A stretch of 64,000 nucleotides of DNA. Source: Hondaea fermentalgiana. Taxonomy: Eukaryota > Sar > Bigyra > Thraustochytrida > Thraustochytriidae. The DNA is taken from contig NPFB01000040.1 of the NCBI GenBank assembly GCA_014084085.1, positions 645,373-709,372 on the forward strand. Direction: 5' to 3'. The translations under genes and the position numbers were made by a program. Shown one piece after another: positions 30,301-39,600 of this stretch (the stretch's first letter is position 1; each line of letters begins with the position of its first letter). Under the pieces are notes generated by a model that searched no databases, had not been told where the DNA came from, and saw only the letters and a list, made by a program, of their open reading frames with translations.

Positions 30301-30480
30301 TGCCTTGACGACATACCGCCCGACCCTGCGATCAGCAATATCGACCCCGCCATTTCTCTGCATGCGGATCGCAAGTTGTTGGATCTCGCATTGTACTTTA
30401 TCGCGCTCCTCCAGACGCTTGCGCACCGCTACCTCCTCCTCGTTGCGGGCCTCGATGCATATACCACGCAGGTTCTTCAT
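27364..30480 (-). CDS. DEP-DEP-polycystin (PKD2-like) cation channel
   Basis: A 1038-residue membrane protein. The N-terminus has two DEP domains (about 33-117, with VVKACFVASELVQWIM; about 128-215, with KLIKHCFVASELVDWCV), the fold that recruits proteins to membranes or GPCRs. A linker leads to TM1 (about 430-455), a large extracytosolic loop of polycystin type (about 455-650; DFARWLEDSMLAPGFPW), then TM2-TM5 (about 655, 690, 755, 795), a pore stretch (TFFGSMFGGAPW, about 828-840) and a last TM (GFYLFFSIFVLLSLFQALML, about 855-880). The cytosolic tail is Ser/Glu-rich. This pattern matches the PKD channel family (TRPP), calcium-permeable channels of cilia and internal membranes. The start used is the first ATG; only non-ATG codons lie in frame just before it. 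Confidence 0.85.
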   Translation of the reverse strand: MKNLRGICIEARNEEEVAVRKRLEERDKVQCEIQQLAIRMQRNGGVDIADRRVGRYVVKACFVASELVQWIMKTYGTTEHLAVLICEEMWTRGLISHGTQRFKPFENSRNLFFRVAHPYTVNLLVAPSDLNLLHRQLRDNSGPKLKDRIAYGKLIKHCFVASELVDWCVSVRNVYPRERAIQIAQQLLDEGYIYNVNGSARFLDSAHALCQHKDTYCGNINLRGRLLEHFVNRFSREYERQKDDRKVAHLSVGESVTIIKDLVQDCHDIKARYLLDRLLEKKRIEVIPRAGSATPAGLFAPSKQPIVERTTASSAFSRSARTLNVYDIDNALDDNQSIVKLRPFDPSQSSNVFPTGSIGGFGSLTYGFGGNHSQNYDPVVYDPNKPIDVVGNISQREAQRRALRLLAQLSGAAARLSHAPMTPLSRGLKLLSKFVHVFMVIALVLEVSLGVTSTLDLTSGIQDTFTQSQFDHLSTISDFARWLEDSMLAPGFPWLGRHFALVDYPTLLVSVPEAVDCTADAVSERNFRARAASIAGFQGENLTQIDSIPCFRDSRATTSGLAHIDNFSSRRTMLWQANNYTGSASQMANANVFQEMGEQPDHLQPSRLALQLVILSAQTKPPTVTVIRALAHMGPVRNEVVVRTSAIELEHQHWATGLLWIAWSLCVIEYVVAAWYTHGRYMRSLRSASMMSRVVLSLVGLVLHAEHNARQREYLEGVVESGNAWHARSQEESQYAHDPFEYLFDAGNASHTCLVAAMFFTCVGLMAKLGGARYDIFAVIMRTLGGVSREVEIIVLSFLGNFVAFSMSAYAIMQSSAPEFKSPTMAAMTFFGSMFGGAPWKSFHASALPSLLTGTTGFLLLGFYLFFSIFVLLSLFQALMLESFQHQKKQEYALNNELKRHMYTDEAASELETLKEWLTRSPDASSRANGPLVRSSATDKEILHSMRRVPLATSGSDSLYTMKRAGQWMPEMMGESDEVAKAYSFDELAAETRLLRASEGPKRNRLVPTKIVPEADLEFRRDSALVSGSRMVLVKDNE

Positions 30481-31615
30481 GGGGCCAATCAATCGAGCGA
30501 TCGATCGATCAATCTCGCGGCACCGGCTGCGGCGCCCGAGCCGAAGCCGCTTTGCTCTCCAATGCTTTCAAGTTGCTCTGCAATGCTTTGCTCTCCCATG
30601 CTTCCCTCTACTAAGGTGCGCTTTCTGGGGGTTCGGTCAGCAGAGCTTTTGCGGCGAGCCGTTGATGCGAGTCGTGCCCGGCCGCGGCGGCTCCTCGATC
30701 CGGATCGAGAGCGCTTGTGCGGTAGAGGGAGGAAGAAGGGATGGCCGTTCCACCGCATTTGATACCACCGGTCCGCAGGAGCACACAATCAATGATTGAA
30801 AATAGGTCATGGCGGTTGGTCGGTCATCTTCGAGTTGTGTGGGGTCGACGCGCGGCCGTCAGCGGTGCTGCCGTCAAGGTTTTTGTTATAGGTCGAATAG
30901 AGACAGCGCAGATGCACCCGTTGCATCGCATCGCATCGCATCGCAGCCACAGGTTCGGTCGGTCGGGCGGTTGGTCACCTTTCGCATCGATTGGGAATGA
31001 CGTGGGTGTGTGATATGTATGGTATAACGAAAAACGTGCACCGGATTTGCCCGATGCAGCAGCGCAAGTTGAGAAGCGTCCGCGACGGTCACTGTAAGAA
31101 GAAAGACCTTCGCGGCGAAATCTTATCTCTTACGCGTCGATTCTCGGAACGCGGCTTGGCTCGCTCGCTGTCTAGCTGGCTATGGCTGACTCACAGGCAA
31201 GTTCCTGTCACAATAATCTTCATATTCGTAGACCTCAGCCTACGTCCGCGCAAAAACCCTTTCCTCAGGACTCTAGCTCGCTCGCTCGCTCGCTCGCTCG
31301 CTCGCCCGCTCAGCACCGGTCAGCCAGTTGTCGCTGATCATGGCGCCGTCACAACGATCACAACAATCAGACCTCTGCATTCGGTTAGGTTTGGGGTTAG
31401 GTTAGGTTCGCTGGGCCTGCGGCTCCGCTGCCACTGCAGCGGCAGAAGTAGAAGAGCCAAGCAGCAGCACGCGTGCAGGAGGCGAGCGAGCGAGTGTGAG
31501 TGCGACGCGGGCGGGCCAGGCGAGGGAGGGCGGCAGCGAGCTAACTAACCCGGGGACCTCGGAAACCCTTGGCTTGGACAAAGGTCGGCGCAGGGAGAGC
31601 GAAACGAAAGGCACC
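30481..31615. promoter_or_regulatory. Divergent region between the DEP-polycystin channel and NDUFA8-like genes
   Basis: 1.1 kb with no credible gene. It includes GATC-type palindromic units right at the channel start (about 30494-30512), a GCATC run (about 30922-30943), a GCTC run (31277-31308) and the telomere-like GGTTAGG cluster (31383-31408) about 210 bases before the NDUFA8-like start. It presumably carries both promoters. Confidence 0.5.
31383..31408 (+). promoter_or_regulatory. Telomere-like GGTTAGG cluster
   Basis: Three GGTTAGG units within 26 bases, with a TTTGGG variant between the first two. A two-unit copy lies at 52280-52291, also upstream of a start codon (that of the 711-residue protein). 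Similar telo-box motifs act as promoter elements of housekeeping genes in other eukaryotes; that role here is inference. Confidence 0.35.
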
Positions 31616-32035
31616 ATGAGCGAGGGCGTCTCGACCAAGTACATGGCGCTGCTGGCTGCCGCGCCTGCCATCTCGGACAACTGCTTGGACCAGAACAGGG
31701 CCTTCATCAAGTGCAAGCAGAAGGACGGCAACCCCGCTGCCTGCCTCTCAGAAGGCGAGAAGGTCACCGCTTGCGCGCTCAAGGTGTAAGTGAATGGACG
31801 ATTCTACAAAAGAAAAAACAAAACAAAATCGGCGCCATACTGACGAACTAATTCATGACTGACTGACCGACGATTGACATTGTGTAGCCTGCGTCGCTGC
31901 GAAGAAAAGTGCGGTGAACCATTCTTCAAGTATCAAAAGTGCCTCGAGCTCAACAGCCGGCAGTTCAACCGCTGCCGCGAGGAGCAAAAGGCATTCGAAG
32001 TTTGCTTCGCCGCCGAGGATGTTGAGGAGAACTAG
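31616..32035 (+). CDS. NDUFA8: Complex I NDUFA8-like CHCH protein, two exons
   Basis: Coding exons are 31616-31785 and 31888-32035 (105 residues); the 102-base intron has GTAAGT at the donor and TGTAG at the acceptor, and the join restores a valine codon and the frame. The product has four CX9C motifs: CLDQNRAFIKC, CLSEGEKVTAC, CGEPFFKYQKC and CREEQKAFEVC. A quadruple CX9C array of about this size is the hallmark of NDUFA8 (PGIV/19 kDa), an intermembrane-space accessory subunit of mitochondrial complex I oxidised by the MIA40 relay. There is no cleavable presequence, as expected. The Met chosen sits in CACCATGAG; upstream frame is leader sequence. Confidence 0.88.
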
Positions 32036-32851
32036 GTTGGCCTATCCCTGCCTTGCAAGTCTAGAGTCTTGTCATCGGCCCTTTAAATTCCGCCGAAGGA
32101 TTCATAGATCATGCTAGCTAGCCCTTCCTCGCTCGAGGAAAGCCCTGAACGAAGAGGCAGCTAGCTATACTAGCTAGCGAGTCTCCTTCTTGCCCCCATT
32201 TTACACACACTTAACACATGTAGCCAGCCAGCGGTCCCGAGGCTTGGCTATCCGGCCTACGAGCTAGCTGCCGGACTCGCTTCTGTGCGCGCGCTTGCTT
32301 TTCCGGCGATGCGTCGCTCATCTACATCTACAAGCAAGCGAGTGAGTCCGTTAGCCAAGCTTGCAAGCTCAGTCAGACATGTCGTCCCGTCCACCTGCCC
32401 ATTGACTGTCGGGTCCCCACGAATGACCCTTTTGGTGTCCGCTCGCTACACTAGCAGCAAGCTCTAGAGTAGCGCGTTAGACCGAAAATAAGTTGCAATC
32501 GTGACGCTTTACAAATCCGCACCCTCCTTTTCCTTGACTGTGACACAGCGAATCCTCTTCGTTCTCGGAACCAGAACGGAACGATCTCGGATCGCAAACA
32601 TTTCCATCCTCGTTCCTCTATCTATCTAACTCACCATGTCACTGTCACAGCCAGGCTGACGGCCGAGCAGAGTCTGGCGACAAACCTTGAACTCATACCA
32701 TCTTTGAAGGTATACAGCCCGCCCGTATACCTTTTCAATTGGCTACGTGCAGCAACGCGCAACTCTTGCACTCACACGAAAAGAAAAGAAAAGAAAAGAA
32801 AAGAAAGAGGGAAAAAGTACACAGTCCTGGTAAGGAAAGAAACGCGAGACC
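32036..32851. other. Spacer between NDUFA8-like and RNA-repair genes
   Basis: 816 bases. It has CTAGC-type units (about 32110-32180, several self-complementary copies) in the 3' region of the NDUFA8-like gene and an A/G tract with AAAAG units (about 32779-32815) just before the next start. No gene seen. Confidence 0.5.
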
Positions 32852-35800
32852 ATGAGGCCCGCAATGGACGTGGTGAACCGCATACTCTGGGACGAAGGTC
32901 TCCCCAATCACGCCTTTGTCGTCGGATACCTCGATCGCTTTGTGGGGGTCAAGGAAAAAGCAATCTCGGCTTTCAATTTCCATGATGATTTCGGCAGCAT
33001 CAGCCACACCGAGACAGCCATTCCACAAACGCGCATCCAATATCTCAAATATGTGCACCAAGATGGATCGCGTCTCGTTTGGGATCGACGTCCAGAGAGT
33101 CGCGCCGACGATTTTTTTGGCAGCTTCCCACGCGGAAATGGAACCAACATTGAGCAGATCATGGCTCGACATCCGCCCCGGAATACACCTGACGAGAATG
33201 CTGCCTCGGCACACCCAGAACGCGCAATCAATGGCTTGAACGCTGGGAACCCAGACAGGCCAAACTTTTTTGTATGCTTTCGTGTGCTGTCGCCGCGGAT
33301 CGTGAAAAGGGCTCAAGAGATGCAGCTGCTCTCCCCAGAGGCTCACGAAGGTGCGCTCCCAACACAGCGTTTGCACTTTACAATGCTCACGCTTCGCCTT
33401 CGAAACGAACTCGAGCTGGAACGCGCACGCGAAGCATTGGCAACCTTTGACATTGGCAAATCTCTATCGTCTGATCAGCCCATTCATGTGCGAGGCGTGG
33501 ACTGCTTTCGAGATCGCGTCTTGCATGCGCGAGTTGATCCCGCTGATGGAAGTTTGCGAGCGCTCCTCCATCTTCACGAAGCCCTTCGCAACCACATGAT
33601 TGCAGCACTTGGCGTCCAGGCCTGGAAAGGACAAGACCAGCAGTCGTTTGTCCCACACATGACCATCACCAAGTGCAATCGTGAAATGTCCCGCCGGGGC
33701 GCCTTTTTTCATCCAAGCCTTTACAGCCCTCTCGCAGCGCAGAGCCTAGGTAAAGTGCGGGTTCGCGCGCTCCATCTTTGCCGTATGGCTGCGCCCGCTG
33801 ACCCGAGCGAATTTTACGAGACCTTTGGCTCGAGCATACCGAACCTTTCCCGCTGGAGCGAAGACGACGAAACCCTCGGCACGGACGTCATCTCTTGGGA
33901 AGACGCCCAGCAAGGAAAAGCAAAAGCGCTGCGCGCGCGGGGACGCCAGGTGCTCAAAAAGCGCGGAACACTTGTTGTGGTGCGAGGCTTCGCATGCGCC
34001 AGTAAAGACGCTTTCATGCAGAGCGAGTATCCGCAAGGAAGACGCTGTTCAAGCTCTTCGGCCTTTCGGGCTGCCATAACGTCGGAAGCTGCTGACCAAG
34101 AGGACGCCACAATTCTTTTGTGCCAAGATTTTGGGCAAATCTGGGAGTACGAGGGAGCCCTTCAGCTTGCGAAAGCAGCTGGCTTTGCATGTCAGGTGGT
34201 CCAACCTTGCCGCGGGTACAAGGCGTGGTTTGAAGAGGCCTTGAAAAGCGGCCATTCAATGAAGAAAGCTCTCCAGGTCGCAAAGCTCGCGCTTTCCTTT
34301 GAGCACGACCCGGCTTCGCTCTGGTTCCCTTTGCGCACGGCCGGTCCAATGCCTGCACCGCAGGAATTGTACGTTTTCGACTTTGATCACACGCTTTTCG
34401 ATACGGCAGATCCCGTCGGCCCATGGCGGGGACGTGGTGGACTCTTTGTTTCGCTTCCGCTTTCGCTGCAAGACGAGGCAACAGTCAGCCCCGGGCCGGC
34501 TTTGGCATCCTGGAAACGTGCTCTTGAGCGTCCGCGCGCGACCATGGTGGTCCTTACGGGTCGCAAAGAAATACTAGAGCCACAAGTACGGTCAATACTC
34601 GATCGTTACCAGCTTGCACCCGATGCACTTCTGATGAAACCCGCAGACACCTTTCAATCGGCGTCATTTAAAGCCACCAAGGTGCAAGAGCTCAGCGAGC
34701 TCGGTTTCTCCTCCGTCTCATTTTTCGATGATGACCCTCTCGCACGCGAGGCAGTTTGCCAGAGAATGGCAGGCTGCCCTGCCTTCCGCAGCATTGACGC
34801 GAACAGTTTGCGCAGAGAGGATGCGGGTCGAGCCGCCGAAAGTTCACACAATTTGCAAGAGGCCGCACTCTGCGCGGTCACTCGTCAACTGCACGAGCTT
34901 GTTTCCAAGGCTCACCCCGAGATGCTCCAAGTCGACCCCGAGGCGCTCGCGATTGTCTTTGGCTCGACCATGTACGGCCGCGAGTCAAACGACCTCGATG
35001 TGTGTCTCATTTGCCCCCACGTCGATGTGGCCGGCGGTCTTTTGCAAACCCTCTATGACCGTCTCCGACGCGGATCAATTTTGCGCAGGGATCACAGCGA
35101 AGAGATGCGCGTCCTTGACTCTCATCTTGCCAAGCGATCGAAGTGCCCGCGCATCGCAATGCACGTGCAGCACATTGTTAGTGGTGAGACCTTTGACGTG
35201 GACATTGTCCTGGCTATGTTGGACCCAAGTCGCGCCGTGGAAAGATTTTGCAATGCGCCAAGTACTCACACTTATGACAAGACAATGCTTGAGGAATGGC
35301 GATCAATCTGCGTCGACAAGGCCAGTGAACGGAGCCTTGAAGGCGCGATCTTCGGCGCCGGTCTTATCGCGCGCACCGAGACCGCCTGTGGTGCTCTTGG
35401 ACCGCGTCTCTTGCGTGCGCTCGTGGACAAGGCTGATGAGCGTCTCGTGGCGCATGGCCTTCGTGGACGACATTTACAAATGATACGCACATTTCAGATT
35501 GCCATGCTTGTGGTGACCTTTTTGGAGGATCCACAGACCGCGGTAAAAGGACTCGATGAAGTTGACGCGCTCTTTTCAGAGTTCTCAAACTATCTCGCAA
35601 TCTCTGTGACCCAAGAATCCTGGATGCAGGTGCTCGTCGGCTTGCATGACCCGGAATTCGCAGAGTGCCACGCAATGTACCTTCCTCGGCTCATTGCAGC
35701 TTTTCGAGGGGATCCCATCCAGGTCATTTGCCCGTACCTTGCATATGCTCATTTTCAGATCGAGGTCCGTACGCGGAGGCCATGGAAGGCGCGTCTCCAG

Positions 35801-36115
35801 CTCGAAGCTGGATTTCCGCGAGTTTTGCGCTCCCTCTCAGCGCGCGGAAGCATTTTTGTTTCAGGTGCTGGCCAGCTTCCATTTCTGCGCGAAGCGACAC
35901 CTTTTGATGGTTTCTTCTGCGCAGTCATCGACCTATACCTCGCTGTTTCTTCAGATCATCGTGACGACGGTAGTGGTGCTTCGGCGCTTCGGCTTCTCGA
36001 GCAGGAGGTCTCGCAGCTCCGCTTGCCCGAGAGCACATTTGCACGGGTTTTTCTCTCCGAACAGGTGAACAAGGTCTTCTCCGCGACTTCATGGTGCGAT
36101 CCAACTGAGTTTTAG
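32852..36115 (+). CDS. Swiss-army-knife RNA-repair protein: MJ1316 + 2H + kinase-like + HAD + nucleotidyltransferase
   Basis: A 1087-residue single-exon protein with five recognisable modules. (1) MJ1316 RNA cyclic-end recognition domain, about 6-80 (ILWDEGLPNHAFVVGYLDRF, IPQTRIQYLKY, LVWDRR). (2) 2H phosphoesterase, about 140-315, with both HxT motifs (H175-F-T177, H269-M-T271), which act on 2',3'-cyclic or 2'-5' phosphates. (3) A segment at about 371-470 resembling T4-PNK/N4BP2L P-loop kinases but with the Walker A loop decayed to GFACASKD. (4) HAD phosphatase, about 505-650, with DFDHT (D510, D512), LTG (T569) and FFDDD (D626-D628). (5) Poly(A)-polymerase-like nucleotidyltransferase, about 670-1087, with FGS (704-705), D714-L-D716 and third Asp in VDIV (D784). 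All three intact enzymes keep their catalytic residues. It is expected to recognise and heal broken RNA 3' ends. No ligase module is present. Confidence 0.85.
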   Translation: MRPAMDVVNRILWDEGLPNHAFVVGYLDRFVGVKEKAISAFNFHDDFGSISHTETAIPQTRIQYLKYVHQDGSRLVWDRRPESRADDFFGSFPRGNGTNIEQIMARHPPRNTPDENAASAHPERAINGLNAGNPDRPNFFVCFRVLSPRIVKRAQEMQLLSPEAHEGALPTQRLHFTMLTLRLRNELELERAREALATFDIGKSLSSDQPIHVRGVDCFRDRVLHARVDPADGSLRALLHLHEALRNHMIAALGVQAWKGQDQQSFVPHMTITKCNREMSRRGAFFHPSLYSPLAAQSLGKVRVRALHLCRMAAPADPSEFYETFGSSIPNLSRWSEDDETLGTDVISWEDAQQGKAKALRARGRQVLKKRGTLVVVRGFACASKDAFMQSEYPQGRRCSSSSAFRAAITSEAADQEDATILLCQDFGQIWEYEGALQLAKAAGFACQVVQPCRGYKAWFEEALKSGHSMKKALQVAKLALSFEHDPASLWFPLRTAGPMPAPQELYVFDFDHTLFDTADPVGPWRGRGGLFVSLPLSLQDEATVSPGPALASWKRALERPRATMVVLTGRKEILEPQVRSILDRYQLAPDALLMKPADTFQSASFKATKVQELSELGFSSVSFFDDDPLAREAVCQRMAGCPAFRSIDANSLRREDAGRAAESSHNLQEAALCAVTRQLHELVSKAHPEMLQVDPEALAIVFGSTMYGRESNDLDVCLICPHVDVAGGLLQTLYDRLRRGSILRRDHSEEMRVLDSHLAKRSKCPRIAMHVQHIVSGETFDVDIVLAMLDPSRAVERFCNAPSTHTYDKTMLEEWRSICVDKASERSLEGAIFGAGLIARTETACGALGPRLLRALVDKADERLVAHGLRGRHLQMIRTFQIAMLVVTFLEDPQTAVKGLDEVDALFSEFSNYLAISVTQESWMQVLVGLHDPEFAECHAMYLPRLIAAFRGDPIQVICPYLAYAHFQIEVRTRRPWKARLQLEAGFPRVLRSLSARGSIFVSGAGQLPFLREATPFDGFFCAVIDLYLAVSSDHRDDGSGASALRLLEQEVSQLRLPESTFARVFLSEQVNKVFSATSWCDPTEF

Positions 36116-36628
36116 GAGAGTAAAAAAAGAATGATGATGGTCTCGTCCTGACGGTTCTAACTGACATGTGAAAGGACGTACTTGAGGGAGAGAGGAAAAC
36201 CTTGTCCGAGAGAGAAAGACAAAAATGAGCAAGAACTGCAATTCCTCTTCGCGAGAAGTGATTACATGTTTCCACAAGAGCGACATTTTGAACAGCGTTC
36301 CATCTAGTACTTTTTCAGGCGTCACCTTTGTCTTGTAGTTGCATATGCACCTGGGCGCGCGCTTGTTCGTCTCGCAGTCGGCAAGCAGGCCAACAACACC
36401 ATGACTCTTGTTGTGCTATACACACTATAAATGAAGGAGGGAATGCGGGGAACGTGCCTCTTGGCGGGTGGTCGCGAGGCAATTCTGCATCGAGACGAAC
36501 CCGATTCCGCTCGCGGTGGTGGCTGCGCTCGCTGGCGAGGCCGGGCGAGGCGCTGCGAAGGCAGAGTCGGAGCAGCGGGAAAGCGTCTGCAAAGGGCGGA
36601 GTCAAGTCTAGTCCCCGCGACGGACAAG
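36116..36628. other. Spacer between RNA-repair and DRS1 genes
   Basis: 513 bases, same-strand genes on both sides. A TATA-like CTATAAAT sits near 36424, about 200 bases before the DRS1 start. Nothing else recognised. Confidence 0.45.
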
Positions 36629-39600
36629 ATGGTCCGCGAGGTGGCGGGCTTCGTGCTCACCATCGAGAGCGACGACGAGCGGGACTCCGAGGAGGAGGAG
36701 GAGGTCAAGAAGACCAAGGCCGGCAGCAGCAAGAGCAAGGTCGACGGTAAGACCAAGAGCGTGAAGTCAAAGGCTGACAAGAGCAAGGCGCAGTCTGCCA
36801 AGGTCGCGGAAACTGAGAAAAAGAAGCAAAGCAAGGAGAACAAGACTGCGAGCGAGGAGGCCGTCGCCGAGACCAAGTCCAAGACTTCGCGGCGCCTGCC
36901 TGCTAGCCTTTCATCCCTCGTGTACTCTGCCGGACCTAAGACTACGTCAAAGGAGCGAAACGGGTCAAAACAGGAGCAGACCAACGGGGTAAAGAAGCAA
37001 AAGGACGAAGCCAAGACGAAGGAACCCGAAGACGAGGAAGAGGCTGCAGGTGGCAAGAGCGACGACGAGGAGGAGGAGGACGATGACGATGAGGAAGCCG
37101 GAGTCGAGGCCGATGGGCCGGCGCTTCGCGGAAGCATGTTTCTTGATGATCTTGACGATGACGATGACGAGGAGGACGACGAGGAGGAAGTGATGCCCGA
37201 GTCCTGGGACTTTACCAGCGCAATCGAGCGAATTCGCTCCAAGGAAGACCCTTCGCAGCAAATGACAACCTCACTCAGTGATAAAATCCAACGGGCACTT
37301 CGCGCTCGGGCGCTCCGACAGGCTAAGGAGGAGCTTGCGCAGGAAGGCAAACTCCGGGGCAAGGCTTCCAAGAAGGCTGTCGCACAGAACAGCAATGAGG
37401 AAGACGCCAGCGACGACGAGGAAGACGATGCCAGCGATGAGGAGGAAAACAGCGACGCCGAGGGCAATGCCGCGGACGATGCCGCAATGCGCGCCCGCGC
37501 CGACGAGATCCAGGCGCGTGCGGCGGCAGTCGCCGCTGCGGAGCTTGCGAGAACTTCCCGTGCCGAAGGTGAAGACGACAGCGACGATGACGACGATGAC
37601 GAGGGCGCGGCAGGCGAGGATTTCTCGCGCGAAATGGGTACGAATTCCGAAGTGCTTGAAAAGGTGCGCGCGCGCACGAAGAAACGCATGGAGCAAATGG
37701 AAAAGGAAGCGAAAAAGAACAAGGTTCAGGCAGCGGCCATCGAGACGTTTGCGCAGCTGAACTTGTCGCGGCCGCTGATTCGAGCGACGCAGGTGCTCAA
37801 GTTTGAGAAGCCGACGCCCATTCAGGCGCGCTCGATTCCGTACGCAATGGCAGGTCGGGATATTTGCGGCAGCGCAGCGACCGGTTCGGGCAAAACAGCC
37901 GCCTTTGTGCTCCCCGTCCTGGAGCGTCTCCTCTACAGACCGAAGCGACTCAAGGCAACTCGTGTGCTCATGGTGACCCCGACGCGCGAGCTGACGCAGC
38001 AGGTGCTGAGCATGACGGAAGCGCTGGCGCAGTTCACAGACATCACGGCAACGGCGGTGGTAGGCGGTCTGAACATGGACGCGCAGGCACAGGAGCTACG
38101 TGCTCGGCCGGATATTGTGGTGGCAACGCCTGGCCGGCTGATCGATCATGTACTTAACACCAAGTCGGTGGATCTAGACGATGTCGAAATCCTGATTCTC
38201 GATGAGGCCGATCGTCTGCTTGAGCTCGGATTCCACGACGAAGTCATGCAGCTTGTTGATTTCTGTCCCAAGAACCGCCAGACACTGCTCTTTTCGGCAA
38301 CCATGACGACTTCTGTGAATGAGCTTGCGGACCTGAGTCTGCGTCGTCCTATTCGCGTGGAGACAGACCCGCTGTACGATATGGCCAACCGTCTTGTGCA
38401 GGAGTTCGTGCGCATCAAGCCTCAGCGCGAGGGCGATCGGGAAGCAATGTTGCTGGCGCTGTGCAAGCGAAGCTTCACGAGCAAGGTGATCATTTTTTTC
38501 CGGGCCAAGGTGCGTACGCACAGATTCGGGATCCTGTTTGGACTGTTCGGGCTCAAGGCAGCAGAGCTGCATGGCAACCTGACGCAGCGCCAGCGCCTTG
38601 AGTCTCTGCAGCAGTTCCGCGACGGCGAGGTCGACTTTCTTCTTTGTACAGACGTCGCGTCTCGCGGTCTGGACATCAAGGGCGTGGAAGTGGTGATCAA
38701 CTACGAAATGCCGAATGACCTTTCGACTTATGTCCATCGCGTTGGACGTACTGCGCGTGCGGGCCGCGGAGGGCGGGCCGTGACGCTGACAGGCGAGCGC
38801 CAGCGCAAGCTGACAAAGGAGGTCCTGCGTCGCTCGCAGCAGAACGTCAAGAGCCGCACGATCCCGGACAGCGTTGTGGAGGCACTGCGGGAGCGTGTTG
38901 CCGACTACGAAGAGGAAATTGAGGATGTCTTGCGGCAGGAGCGGGTGGAGCGCGAGCTGCGGGGCGCCGAGATGGACGCCAACCGTGCGCAGCGGCGCAT
39001 CGAGAACCGCGAGGAGATCTTTTCCAAGCCGCGCCGCACGTGGTTTCAGTCGCAGCAAGAAAAGGAACTGATTCGGCAGACAGCGCGCGAGAAGATGTTC
39101 GAGGCGGATGCGAAGGCCGAGGACCAGACGCCAGCTGGGCGTGCTCGCGCGCGGCGGCAGGCGCTCAAGGACGCAGAGGCAGCGGCTTCTGGGGAGAAGA
39201 AGGAGAAGAAGCCACACCGACTGACTCGCGCAAAGCGGCGGCGACTCGCCCAGCTCGAGGCCATGGACGCCGCCGCAAATGCAGAAGCCGAGGCTTTTGC
39301 GGATGACGGAGACCGTGATGAAACCAAGCGGGCGCCGAAGAAGCGCGCCTCTGACTATGAAGACATGCTGCGGAAAGATGAATCCAAGGTGGCAGCCTCT
39401 GCGCGCGTGAACAAGCGCAAGCTGCGCGAGCAGGACCAAGAAAAGTATACAACTTCGATTGACGAGTCCGAGGCACTCAAGCAGGAGAAGCGCAAACAGA
39501 AACAGGCACAGAAGCGGGCTCAGGCCGGGGAGACCGGGGAAGACGATAACGCCAAGCGCAAGGCGGATAAACCACTCAAGAAGCGCGTCAAGTTTGGCGG

